Shown here: positions 28,634-36,756 of the stretch, piece by piece
Layout: the number at the start of each line of letters is the position of its first letter
Numbering within the stretch: position 1 is the stretch's first letter
From: Mycetocola spongiae
GTDB lineage: Bacteria; Actinomycetota; Actinomycetes; Actinomycetales; Microbacteriaceae
Assembly (NCBI RefSeq): GCF_020424085.1
Contig: NZ_CP080203.1
Span: forward strand, 1,054,001 to 1,118,000
DNA length: 64,000 bases
Reading direction: 5' to 3'
Notes under the pieces: generated by a model
The model's database searches: none
Told to the model about the DNA's origin: nothing
The model's input: the letters and a program-made list of their open reading frames with translations, nothing else
Program-made: the position numbers and the translations under genes

Positions 28634-29550
28634 GCACCATCAGCGCACACGATCTGATCCGCAGCGTCGTGGATAAAAACGAAAACTGGCGCGGGCGCGC
28701 GATCCAGATGCACCCCGTGAGCGGCGGAATCACCAATGAAAACTATGTGATCTCGGTGGACGGCCTGCCCCAGCGCATGTTTGTGAAGATCCCCGGGCTG
28801 GGCACCGAGCGGTTTATCGACCGCGCGGTGGCCAATAGCGCGGGGGCAGCGGCCGCGGAGCTGGATATCAGCCCGCGCGTGCATTTTTTTGATCCCGAGA
28901 CCGGCGTGGAATTCACCGGATTTTTTGAGGGCTATCGGGCAGCCACCACGCGGGATTTCCAGTCCCTGGACTTCTGCCGCGAGGTTATGGGGCTCTACCG
29001 CCGCTGGCATTCCACGCCCCGCCTGGAACAGACCAAAACCATGTTTGACATGGTGGATGAGCATCTGGAGCAGGTAGACGCGGATGGCATTAGGCTTCCC
29101 GAATGGACCGCGGAGATCCTGGGCGAATACGAGCGCATCCGCGCCCGCTTCGAGGAATCGGGGCTGGATATCGTGCCCGCCCATAACGATCCCATGCCCG
29201 GGAATTTCCTCGTCGCCGAGGGCTCCCCGATGAAGCTGATCGATTTTGACTATGCCTCCAATAATGAGCGCAGTTTTGAGCTGGGGCTGATCCTCACCGA
29301 GATGTTTGTCTCCGATGAGGACGCGCGCACGCTGGTGGCCGATTATGCGGGAGGCCCCGATGAGCGGCTCTATGCCCGGGCGCAGATCTCGCGCGCCGTG
29401 GCCGATACCAAATGGGGCCTCTGGGGAATGATTAACTCGCATTCGCGCGATGAGGATTTTGATTATTTTAAATACGGGCTGTGGAAGCTGCAACGGGTTT
29501 TTGCGATCACCCGCCATCCCGAATACAACACCTGGTTTAACGCGATATGA
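28630..29550 (+). CDS. Choline/ethanolamine-kinase-like phosphotransferase
   Basis: A 306-residue intact kinase of the choline kinase/APH family. It shows a nucleotide loop GGITNENYV (32-40), Lys53 in MFVKIP, the Brenner motif AHNDPMPGNFLV with Asp187 and Asn192, and the metal motif LIDFDYASNNERSFELG with Asp205. The substrate is some small hydroxylated compound; relatives phosphorylate choline, ethanolamine, hydroxylysine, homoserine or methylthioribose. With a urea-type transporter and a carbamoylase in one operon, phosphocholine synthesis is not the obvious role. ATGA overlaps join it to the genes on both sides. Confidence 0.88.
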   Translation: MSTISAHDLIRSVVDKNENWRGRAIQMHPVSGGITNENYVISVDGLPQRMFVKIPGLGTERFIDRAVANSAGAAAAELDISPRVHFFDPETGVEFTGFFEGYRAATTRDFQSLDFCREVMGLYRRWHSTPRLEQTKTMFDMVDEHLEQVDADGIRLPEWTAEILGEYERIRARFEESGLDIVPAHNDPMPGNFLVAEGSPMKLIDFDYASNNERSFELGLILTEMFVSDEDARTLVADYAGGPDERLYARAQISRAVADTKWGLWGMINSHSRDEDFDYFKYGLWKLQRVFAITRHPEYNTWFNAI

Positions 29551-30755
29551 CCCGCGCTGATTTTCTGGCCGATTTCCGGGAGCTCTCCGCGCTGGGTGCC
29601 CTGCCCTCGGGCGGCCTGCACCGCCTCGCGGGTGGCGCCGCGGACGGCGAGGCCCGGCGCTGGCTGATCTCCTGGTTTCGCGAGCACGGTTTGGACCCGC
29701 GGGTGGATCGCGTGGGCAACGTATTTGGGCTGCGCGAATTTGATCCGGCGCTGCCCTATCTGCTGCTCGGCTCCCACCTGGATTCCCAGCCCTCGGGCGG
29801 GCGCTTCGACGGACAATACGGGGTACTCGCCGCGGCCCATGCCGCGGCGAGTGTGGTGGTTCCAACCCGGCCCCGGGTGAACCTCGCGGTGGTGTCCTGG
29901 ACCAATGAGGAGGGCGCACGCTTTGCCCCCTCCGTGATGGGTAGCTCGGTTTTTGGCGGGGATCTGCCCGCGGAGGCCGCGCTCGCCGCGACCGATGACC
30001 TGGGGATCACCCTCGCGCAGGCCCTCGCCGATATTGGCATGCCCGCGGGGCTCGCGCCACCGATCTTCCATCTGCCGCCCGCGGGATACCTGGAGGTGCA
30101 CGTCGAGCAGGGCCGCTATCTGGAGGATCATGGGCTCAATATTGCCGCGGTGGATCGCTGCTGGGGTGCCGCCAAGCTGAGCGTGGAGGTGCGTGGGGAG
30201 CAGGCCCATACCGGGCCCACGGTCATGGCCGATCGCCGGGACGCACTGGTCGCCGCCGCCCGGCTGGTGACGGGGCTGGCCGAGCTGCCGGAACGGTTTC
30301 CCCCGGGACTTATCCATACCTCGGTGGGCTGGTTGCAGGTCCTCCCCAATTCGCCCAATGTGGTGCCCGCACTGGTGCGGTTGCGCGCGGAGATTCGCTG
30401 CGAGGACCCGGCGCTGCTCGCCGAGGCCACACGGGTCTTTGAGCACGAGCTCTGTGCGGCGGAGTCCGTCTGCGAGGTGGTGATCACTCAGCGCTCGCTG
30501 CGGCCCGCGGCCGTGGTGGATGCGGAGGGTGCCCGGCGCGTGCTGGAGGCCGCGGAATCGCTTGGGCTCACGGCGGTGCTGCGGCCCACGATTGCCGGTC
30601 ACGATGCCGTGGTGCTGTCCCGGCATATGCCCACGTCGCTGTTTTTTATCCCCAGCGCGGGCGGTATCACCCATAATGAGCGGGAGTTCACCGCGGACCG
30701 GGATCTGCTGAACGGGGTGGATCTGCTGCGCGAGCTGGTGCAACGGACGCTATAG
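29547..30755 (+). CDS. M20-family N-carbamoyl amino acid / allantoate amidohydrolase-like enzyme
   Basis: A 402-residue Zn- or Mn-dependent hydrolase of the M20 amidohydrolase group. The metal ligands are visible: His77 in GSHLDSQPSGG, Asp88 in RFDGQYG, Glu121/122 in TNEEGARF, and the His in EVHVEQGRYLE. The dimer-loop motif AHTGPTVMADRRDAL and the C-terminal AGHDAVVLS and ITHNERE are typical of N-carbamoyl-L-amino acid hydrolase, beta-ureidopropionase and allantoate amidohydrolase. These release ammonia and CO2 from a ureido group. As the last gene of the operon (ATGA overlap with the kinase), it suggests that a ureido compound is the pathway substrate. Confidence 0.9.
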   Translation: MTRADFLADFRELSALGALPSGGLHRLAGGAADGEARRWLISWFREHGLDPRVDRVGNVFGLREFDPALPYLLLGSHLDSQPSGGRFDGQYGVLAAAHAAASVVVPTRPRVNLAVVSWTNEEGARFAPSVMGSSVFGGDLPAEAALAATDDLGITLAQALADIGMPAGLAPPIFHLPPAGYLEVHVEQGRYLEDHGLNIAAVDRCWGAAKLSVEVRGEQAHTGPTVMADRRDALVAAARLVTGLAELPERFPPGLIHTSVGWLQVLPNSPNVVPALVRLRAEIRCEDPALLAEATRVFEHELCAAESVCEVVITQRSLRPAAVVDAEGARRVLEAAESLGLTAVLRPTIAGHDAVVLSRHMPTSLFFIPSAGGITHNEREFTADRDLLNGVDLLRELVQRTL

Positions 30756-30779
30756 GCGCTCGCCGCGGCGCGGCCCCGG

Positions 30780-30818
30780 AAAAAATGCCGCCCCCGATCC
30801 GGGGATCGGGGGCGGCAG
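30780..30818 (-). terminator. Rho-independent terminator after the NmrA-like gene
   Basis: TGCCGCCCCCGATCC (30787-30801) pairs perfectly with 30804-30818 around GG. The A-run 30780-30786 gives a seven-T tract on the minus strand. It also lies after the convergent M20 gene, so the stem may stop both transcripts. Confidence 0.9.
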
Positions 30819-30832
30819 CAGGGAGATAAACG

Positions 30833-31696
30833 CTATGCGCCCACCGCGGCAAGCCACTGTGCCACGCTGCGCGGGTGCAGGCCCAGCAGGGTCTGTGCCG
30901 AGTTCTCGGCGGCGATCACATTGGAGTTGCGCTCGCCCAGGGCGTGATAGAGCCCCACGATCGGTGCGCTGGCCTCGGGGCCAAACATCGGGATGATGAG
31001 CTCACCAAACTGATCGGGGCTGATCGCCTCGAAGCTCACGGCGCGGCCCAGGTGCGCGGCAAAACCAGCGGCCAGGTCCTCGCCGCTGAGGCCGGGGAGC
31101 GCGCCCACGGCGACGGTGCCGGTCACGGTGGGATCGGTCAGCAGGCGCGCGGCCACCACGGCCACGTCCAGGTGCGAGCTCCAGGACACGGGATAACCGG
31201 AGGGAAGCGGATAGCGCAGCACACCCTCCTCGCGGGCGGGCCCGGCGATCATCGGCAGCAGCAGGTTTTCCAGGTAGAGGCGCGGGGCCACCACGGCGAG
31301 CGAGACGCCGCTGGCCGCGATGCCCGAAATGAGCGTGGCGATCGCGCTCTCGGGGGCTGCCTGCAGGGCTGCCCCGGGCTCGTCCACGATCGCACCGCTG
31401 GTGGAGACCACCACGCGCGCGGGCTTGGCCTCGGCCACGGCGGCCACGATCGATCGGGCAAAGCCAAGAATCTGATCGGGTGCGCCCAGGGGCAGGTGGA
31501 TGAAGACTCCCTCGGCCCCGCGATAGGCGGCGATCAGCGAGTTGGTATCGGCGAGGTCCACGGCGATGCCGTGTACACCCTCGGGCAGGCCGCGGGGATC
31601 GCGGACCGCGGCGGAAACATCATGCCCCGCGGCAATAAGCTCGGCGAGGACGGGGGAACCCTGGGCACCGGTGGCGCCATGTACGATATAAGTCAT
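30833..31696 (-). CDS. NmrA-like NAD(P)-binding protein / quinone reductase-like SDR
   Basis: A 287-residue atypical short-chain dehydrogenase. It has the Rossmann motif VHGATGAQGSPVLAEL at the N-terminus and RVVVSTSGA in the middle, but no canonical Y-x3-K pair in the usual place, as in NmrA/QOR2-type proteins. Such proteins reduce quinones or act as NAD(P)H sensors. It is divergent from an HxlR regulator, a very common pairing in redox and electrophile responses. The promoter region carries an 11-bp inverted repeat. Confidence 0.85.
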   Translation of the reverse strand: MTYIVHGATGAQGSPVLAELIAAGHDVSAAVRDPRGLPEGVHGIAVDLADTNSLIAAYRGAEGVFIHLPLGAPDQILGFARSIVAAVAEAKPARVVVSTSGAIVDEPGAALQAAPESAIATLISGIAASGVSLAVVAPRLYLENLLLPMIAGPAREEGVLRYPLPSGYPVSWSSHLDVAVVAARLLTDPTVTGTVAVGALPGLSGEDLAAGFAAHLGRAVSFEAISPDQFGELIIPMFGPEASAPIVGLYHALGERNSNVIAAENSAQTLLGLHPRSVAQWLAAVGA

Positions 31697-31700
31697 GTCT

Positions 31701-31745
31701 CTATTAGTGCATACGGTGCACCGGTTACGTCAACTGCACTAATAG
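31701..31745. promoter_or_regulatory. Operator-like inverted repeat between the NmrA and HxlR genes
   Basis: CTATTAGTGCA (31701-31711) and TGCACTAATAG (31735-31745) are perfect inverted arms 23 bp apart. A third TGCAC at 31717-31721 makes a smaller dyad with the first arm. It covers the likely promoters of both divergent genes, as expected for an HxlR binding site. Confidence 0.65.
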
Positions 31746-31761
31746 GATTTGGCCAAAATTC

Positions 31762-32133
31762 ATGCGGAATCGAGAAAAAATGAGTGAAAATACCGCCGAG
31801 GATACGCTCCCGGAGTGTGGCGTGGCGCGCTTCCTGCTGCTGTTGGATGGCCCGTGGGCCACGCTGATCGTGCGTGAACTGCTGCATGGACCGCATCGTT
31901 TTACCGAACTGCGCGAGGCCCTGCCCGGCATCAGCGCCCATACCCTCACCAGCCGCCTGCGCCGCTTCGAGACCCACGGCCTGGTCACCCGCACCGCCTT
32001 CGCCGAGACTCCCCCGCGCGTGATCTACGAGCTGACCCCGCTGGGCCATCGGCTGCGCCCGGTGCTAGACCAGATGAACCTCTGGGGCACCGAGGCCCCG
32101 CGCACCGCCTTCCCCACGCCGCGGCCGCGCTAG
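31762..32133 (+). CDS. HxlR-family transcriptional regulator
   Basis: A 123-residue winged-helix protein with the HxlR hallmarks: CGVARFLLLLDGPWATLIVRELL at the start (Cys near residue 19), RFTELREALPGISAHTLTSRLRRFE as recognition unit, and VIYELTPLGHRLRPVL as wing. The N-terminal Cys at the head of the first helix is the redox or electrophile sensor in several HxlR proteins. The start could be 31762 or the ATG at 31780. Its 3' end overlaps the convergent ABC permease by 4 bp. Confidence 0.93.
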   Translation: MRNREKMSENTAEDTLPECGVARFLLLLDGPWATLIVRELLHGPHRFTELREALPGISAHTLTSRLRRFETHGLVTRTAFAETPPRVIYELTPLGHRLRPVLDQMNLWGTEAPRTAFPTPRPR

Positions 32134-33278
32134 CGCAGCAGCTCGATCGGGCGGATCCGGCTCGCGGTCCATGCGGGGAGGCTCCCGCCGAGCCCACCCA
32201 GGAGCAGCCCCGCGGGTACCACCAGCAGTACCAGCGGGGGAAGCAGAATCGTCCAGCCGTTGATCAGGCACGCCGCGGCGCTCGCGCCCGCCCCGAGCAG
32301 CAGACCCGCGATAGCCCCGATCCCCCCGAGTAGCGCTGCCTCGCAGAAAAACTGGCCCGCAATCGAGCCGCGCCCAATCCCGAAGGCTCGCTCCACGCCG
32401 ATCTCGCGATGCCGCTCGCCAATCGCGATCTGCATAGTATTGGCAATCAGGAAGATAGCCACCCCGATCATGACCCAGGTCACCGCGAGAACCAGCCCCA
32501 GCGTCTCACCCTCCAACCGGTCGCGCAGCTGCCTCGGGTCCTGCGCCGCCGACAGGCTGACCGCCGCGGAATCGGCGGGCCACAGCGAGCCCGCCACGTA
32601 TTTCAGCGCGCTTCCCACACGCTCCGTCTGCACCCTCAGTTCCACCACCCGGGTAACCGGTGTCAGCCCCAGAGGACCCAGGGCTCCCGGGGAGATTACC
32701 GCGCTGGCGGAGAGTGCGGAGCTCTCGCCGCTCTCCTCAAGCACGGCGGCCACCAGCACCCACGAGCCGTTTATTCGGATCCGGTTATCGCCCGATCGGG
32801 CCGATACCCCGAGGTCACGCGCCACCCGCGAGCCCAGAAGGACGGTGGCGGTTGCCGGGTCGGCTGGGAGCGATATGGCACCGTCGAGAATGGCCAGATC
32901 GCGTTGCGCGAGGCCCCGTGGCGAGGCCACGGCAATTCCCACGGCAATTCCCTCCGGTCGTGCAACCGAGTCGAGCCTGGCCTTCAGCCCCGAAGCCTCG
33001 GCACCGGTCAGGGTTCCGGCGGAGTCCACGCCCTCGATATTCCCGCTATTATTCAGCAGCGGTTCCTCCTCCACCGCCCAGGCCGCCGCCGGCAGAACCG
33101 CCTGGACTCGGGTGGTCTCGCCGCCACTAACGGATTCGATAATGGCATCGCTGGAGGCCAGTGAGATCCCCAGCATCGTCACCAAACACGCGGCGCTCAG
33201 GGCCACCGCAAAAACCACGAGGGCATTCCGCCGCCAGCGCCCCATCACCCCGCGTAACGCGCGCTCAATCGCGTACAT
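32130..33278 (-). CDS. ABC transporter permease, MacB/FtsX type (second system)
   Basis: A 382-residue permease with an N-terminal helix at about 18-40, an extracellular domain of about 210 residues and three C-terminal helices. The FtsX signature appears as RHREIGVERAFGIGRGS. It shares architecture but little sequence with the permease at 13.2-14.4 kb. It is the last gene of an operon lipoprotein-adaptor-ATPase-permease and overlaps the ATPase by 14 bp. Confidence 0.9.
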   Translation of the reverse strand: MYAIERALRGVMGRWRRNALVVFAVALSAACLVTMLGISLASSDAIIESVSGGETTRVQAVLPAAAWAVEEEPLLNNSGNIEGVDSAGTLTGAEASGLKARLDSVARPEGIAVGIAVASPRGLAQRDLAILDGAISLPADPATATVLLGSRVARDLGVSARSGDNRIRINGSWVLVAAVLEESGESSALSASAVISPGALGPLGLTPVTRVVELRVQTERVGSALKYVAGSLWPADSAAVSLSAAQDPRQLRDRLEGETLGLVLAVTWVMIGVAIFLIANTMQIAIGERHREIGVERAFGIGRGSIAGQFFCEAALLGGIGAIAGLLLGAGASAAACLINGWTILLPPLVLLVVPAGLLLGGLGGSLPAWTASRIRPIELLR

Positions 33279-33975
33279 CTTGCGCCCCGATCTCCGCGGT
33301 CACGCCGTCCGATACCCGAATTACCCGGTCGCAGGACGCGGCGACCTCCGCCTCATGGGTCACAATCAACACGGCACTGCGCGGCCCCACCGCGGCCAGG
33401 ATGAGATCCAGGATCGCCCGGCTCGAGGAGCTATCGAGATTTCCGGTGGGCTCATCGCACAGCAGCACGGCTGGTTGCACACACAGAGCCCGCGCAATCG
33501 CCACCCGCTGAGCCTCGCCTCCCGAGAGCGTTCCGGGGCGCGCGCGGGTGCGATGGCTGAGGCCCACCCGGCTGAGGACGTCATCGGCGAGGCGCCGGCT
33601 CTGCGCCCGCCCCCACCCGCGGGCGCGCGGGGCAAGCTCCACGTTCTGAAGGACACTCAGGTGGGGCACCAGATGAAAGGCCTGAAAGACAAAACCGATC
33701 GTCTCCATTCGCAACCGCGCCTGCTCCCGGGCTCCCGCGCGCGATACCTCCCGGCCGCAAAGCTCATAGCTGCCCGCGGACGGCGAGTCCAGCAGTCCAA
33801 GGAGCGATAGGAGCGTGGATTTTCCGGCGCCACTCGGCCCGGTCAGGGCCACCGACTCCCCGGGATATACGCGCAGGTTGGCAGAGCGCAGCGCCACGGT
33901 AGCGGGTTCGAAGTGGCGGGCGAGTCCCGTCGCGTGGATCAGGGGCGCGGCATCCTCGCCCCGCGCTTGCGTCAC
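33265..33975 (-). CDS. ABC transporter ATP-binding protein (second MacB-like system)
   Basis: A 236-residue ATPase with Walker A GPSGAGKST, Q-loop VFQAFHLVP, signature LSGGEAQRVAIARAL, Walker B VLLCDEPTGNLD and switch His in VTHEAE. The frame remains open far upstream, but conserved sequence begins at the GTG at 33975, which overlaps the adaptor stop as GTGA. The overlaps on both sides show it belongs to the adaptor-ATPase-permease unit. Confidence 0.94.
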   Translation of the reverse strand: MTQARGEDAAPLIHATGLARHFEPATVALRSANLRVYPGESVALTGPSGAGKSTLLSLLGLLDSPSAGSYELCGREVSRAGAREQARLRMETIGFVFQAFHLVPHLSVLQNVELAPRARGWGRAQSRRLADDVLSRVGLSHRTRARPGTLSGGEAQRVAIARALCVQPAVLLCDEPTGNLDSSSSRAILDLILAAVGPRSAVLIVTHEAEVAASCDRVIRVSDGVTAEIGAQDVRD

Positions 33976-35150
33976 CCCGGTGCCTCGGACGCTTCGAGCT
34001 CCCCCGAGATGAGGATTTCTGTGCCCGCGCGCAGATCCGCGCCGCTCACCGCGCAATAGCCCTCGGCGCAGATGCCCGGCTCGATCGCCAGGTGCTCCCC
34101 CGAGCGTGCACGTAACCACGGGGCCCCTCCCGCGCGGTCTCTGATCGCGGCCCCCTCGATTCGCAGGAACCCCTCGCCCGAGCGCGCCAGAATCACCTCG
34201 GCCCGACTCTGCTGCCCGGCCACCGCCGCCACATCCGCCGGGACCAGCAGGGCAAAGCGCGGGCCGCCACCCGTGGCCTCGCCCTCGGCCGCGGCGGGGG
34301 GCGCGGAGCCAGGTGGCCCGGATCCTTGCGCGCCCGGCTCGATCGTGGCCGGGAGACGCTCGCCCAGGGTCGCGCTGACCACGCTTCCCGCGAGCGTAAA
34401 GGAGACCGCCACGCCGGGTTCCAGACGCCCCGCATCGGCGACCGATACCTCCAATACAAATCCGGGGGCTCCGAACTCCAGGCTGCACAGCTCCGCTTCG
34501 GTCTGGGCTCCGAGCGTGCCGCACGGCCCGCCGGAAACGCGCACCGGCAGTTCCGGGACAAACACGGCCATGCCGAGGGGCACCCCCACGGAGCGCCACT
34601 CCTCGGCAGAAATCGGCTGGCCGCCCAGGTCGCGAGGCACGATCCGTCGCTCCCGGAGATAGCGGTAGAGGCCCTCGGCGGTGTGCTCCCCGAACTCGCC
34701 TGCGGGGTCGGAGATTCGATATCCCGCGCGGCGCAGCACACCCTGAACCTGCGCCACATCGGCCCCCGAGCTGCCCGGTCCAAGCGCTCGATAGTTTGGC
34801 ACCTCCCCGAGCCATAACAGCACGGGAACCTCATTCACGGTGGTCAATACCTCACCCTCGTTTTCAAGGACGCTGCCCGCGGCGGCCCCCGCCCGTGTGA
34901 TTACCCCCGCGGGGACCCTCACGGCGAGGGTGGCCCCCGCGGAGACCGTGACGCTACCGCTGATCCTGTCGAGCACGGGGGCATCCGTGAGTTTTCCAAA
35001 TACCGGCGGCATCGCGGCGGGCGCGGGGGTCGCACTCTCCCGGTTGTGGATCGCAATTCCCAGTGCCAGTCCGCCACACACGGCAAGCATGATGAGCAGT
35101 GCGCCGGTCATGCCACACAGGATGATGTGAGAGCGGGCGCTGTCAACCAT
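33972..35150 (-). CDS. Membrane-anchored efflux adaptor with a peptidoglycan-binding-like domain
   Basis: A 392-residue protein with one N-terminal helix (about 10-32). Residues about 125-175 (LGPGSSGADVAQVQGVLRRAGY) match the PG_binding_1 fold that anchors proteins in the cell wall. HlyD/MacA-like beta segments follow, and a Pro/Gly-rich loop near 275-300. The C-terminal part has Cys pairs (ICAEGYCAVSG, GGPCGTLG, ELCSLE) that could form disulfides. This adaptor type is common in actinobacterial MacB-like exporters near secreted peptides. It overlaps the lipoprotein gene by 8 bp and the ATPase by 4. Confidence 0.85.
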   Translation of the reverse strand: MVDSARSHIILCGMTGALLIMLAVCGGLALGIAIHNRESATPAPAAMPPVFGKLTDAPVLDRISGSVTVSAGATLAVRVPAGVITRAGAAAGSVLENEGEVLTTVNEVPVLLWLGEVPNYRALGPGSSGADVAQVQGVLRRAGYRISDPAGEFGEHTAEGLYRYLRERRIVPRDLGGQPISAEEWRSVGVPLGMAVFVPELPVRVSGGPCGTLGAQTEAELCSLEFGAPGFVLEVSVADAGRLEPGVAVSFTLAGSVVSATLGERLPATIEPGAQGSGPPGSAPPAAAEGEATGGGPRFALLVPADVAAVAGQQSRAEVILARSGEGFLRIEGAAIRDRAGGAPWLRARSGEHLAIEPGICAEGYCAVSGADLRAGTEILISGELEASEAPG

Positions 35151-36060
35151 GCCCGTTGATGATGTTTTGGGCCCGCTCCACGCTGTGCGCGAGTGTCTCT
35201 TTTAGGGTCAGGATGCGTTGCTCGTTTTTCTTGAGCCACTCCCCCGCGGTACGCAGATTTGCTTCCCGCACGTTCGCCGCCAGCCCCGAGGAGTCCTGGC
35301 AGCGGAAGTCGGTCACCGCGAGCTCCTGCTCCTCGGCGCGTGGCGGCTCACCCAAGGCCCGATAGCGCCCAAATTTCTCACCCGCCAGGGTGTCCGCGTG
35401 CAGGCCGTGCACCGCGGAGCCCGCCTGTGCCATGCACCGTTCATAATCGCCAATATATTCCCCCACGCTCGATGAGGCGCCCCCCTCGCGGAGTTGGGCC
35501 GTGAGATCGTTGATAAAAAGTTCGATGGCCATCGCGTCCTGAAGGGTGCCGAAGATCTCGCGATCGGAATCCGCAAAACAACCCTCCGCGGCGCGACTAA
35601 ACACCATTCCCGCGTCGGTCGTGTACTTTTCCACGTCTGTTTTGTCGCCCATCAGGGCGTGAAAATACTCGTTGCGCTGCGGCTCCGGGAGGGCGTCGCC
35701 GAAGGCCTGGAACGGCGTGCTGGACTCCTCCTTCAACGTGGTGGAATAGCCACCGCTGCGGGCGCGATCCTCGCTCGCCCAAATCCCCACCGTGGCCCCC
35801 TCCTGCGCGCGGGTAGCGCCCTCGACGATCCGCCCAGCCACCACGGGATAGCCCGCGGCGTTGATACATCCCTCGCGCGCAATGGTGCGTGCGAGACCAA
35901 TATCGGGCGGTAGCTGGGAGAGCTCGGTGGTGGCCGCAGCAACGTCCGGCGGCACCGCGACCTCCGGGGAGCCCGCACACCCCGACAGCAGCACGCCCAA
36001 ACTCAATATTGCAATCAGCACGCGATACAGCCGTACCGGCGCTTGAACATGACGTTCCAT
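35143..36060 (-). CDS. Lipoprotein of unknown function
   Basis: A 305-residue secreted lipoprotein. The signal peptide ends in a clear lipobox LLSGC, followed by a soluble domain with no family I recognise. Four or more Cys occur in the mature part (EGCINA, EGCFAD, ERCMAQ, FRCQDS), probably disulfide-bonded. The C-terminal 50 residues are charged and likely helical. The second ATG (36060) is chosen over 36072 because GGAG lies 6 nt before it. It leads the adaptor-ATPase-permease operon with an 8-bp overlap, so it probably helps that exporter or protects against its substrate (inference). Confidence 0.75.
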   Translation of the reverse strand: MERHVQAPVRLYRVLIAILSLGVLLSGCAGSPEVAVPPDVAAATTELSQLPPDIGLARTIAREGCINAAGYPVVAGRIVEGATRAQEGATVGIWASEDRARSGGYSTTLKEESSTPFQAFGDALPEPQRNEYFHALMGDKTDVEKYTTDAGMVFSRAAEGCFADSDREIFGTLQDAMAIELFINDLTAQLREGGASSSVGEYIGDYERCMAQAGSAVHGLHADTLAGEKFGRYRALGEPPRAEEQELAVTDFRCQDSSGLAANVREANLRTAGEWLKKNEQRILTLKETLAHSVERAQNIINGHG

Positions 36061-36111
36061 AGAAATCTCCATTCTTCGTAGGACGAATATCTGGCGCTCT
36101 TTAGGACGTTC

Positions 36112-36522
36112 TCATTCCGGCCCGTATGAGGCCGTATTGCCACAGATCCGGGCATCCTGGAACTTCCCCTGTTTCACTTCTTCGGCTGTACTGGAGTTGA
36201 GGAATTCTGCACGTATCACCGAAAGCTGGATCTCTTTAGTTCTCCCGGGGAGGAGGGACGGGTTATCGGCGCAGATCGCCGATACGACCCATCCGGCTTC
36301 AGCCGGGTTCACGGTACTTCCGGCGGCCAGCTTCTGGCCTAGCCGAGAATCTTCAAGGATACTTACCGATATTTCTGGATCGCGAATGCCCGTTACCTCA
36401 TCAAGTGATTGCCCAAGCTGCGAACCGAGGATGTTTTTATCCCCCGCTTGTGCTCCACAACCGGATAAGACGCAGGCACAAAGCACAACCACGACTAACC
36501 GATGACCCGTTCGAGTTTTCAT
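36112..36522 (-). CDS. Small lipoprotein of unknown function
   Basis: A 136-residue protein with a signal peptide ending in the lipobox VLSGC, so it is predicted to be lipid-anchored outside the membrane. The mature part has two more Cys (AICADN, ARICGN) and resembles no family I can name. It lies 51 bp upstream of the larger lipoprotein on the same strand and may belong to the same transcript. The ATG has TAGCGT 6 nt upstream and no good Shine-Dalgarno. Its base composition is lower in GC than the housekeeping genes. Confidence 0.72.
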   Translation of the reverse strand: MKTRTGHRLVVVVLCACVLSGCGAQAGDKNILGSQLGQSLDEVTGIRDPEISVSILEDSRLGQKLAAGSTVNPAEAGWVVSAICADNPSLLPGRTKEIQLSVIRAEFLNSSTAEEVKQGKFQDARICGNTASYGPE

Positions 36523-36528
36523 GGGGCC

Positions 36529-36534
36529 ACGCTA
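36529..36534 (-). promoter_or_regulatory. Candidate -10 box of the small lipoprotein (leaderless)
   Basis: TAGCGT 6 nt before the ATG, the same hexamer and spacing as at ftsK. The rest of the 234-bp gap to 36756 is AT-rich and shows no gene. Confidence 0.45.
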
Positions 36535-36756
36535 TAGGTTCTCCACGAAGAAAAATAGAAAATAATCGTGATCAGGCGGCATATCAGTATGACTGTTCCG
36601 GCCAATACTATGGTCAGATATTAGTCTCCTACGTCCGCACTCAACTGACAGAAGCTCACTTATTTGTGTCGTGTAACGCGTGAGGTTGACTGCCGCGGCT
36701 CTTAACTCACTACTTCAAGCAACCGCGCTCATAAAAGTTCACGAGGAGAAGAAATC

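Noticed and set aside
29547-30755. Naming the M20 enzyme as allantoate amidohydrolase
   Set aside because: Motifs fit the whole carbamoylase group and no allantoinase or other purine catabolic gene is nearby.
33976-34815. N-terminal extension of the second ABC ATPase
   Set aside because: The open frame lies over the adaptor gene; ABC similarity starts at the GTG at 33975 that overlaps the adaptor stop.
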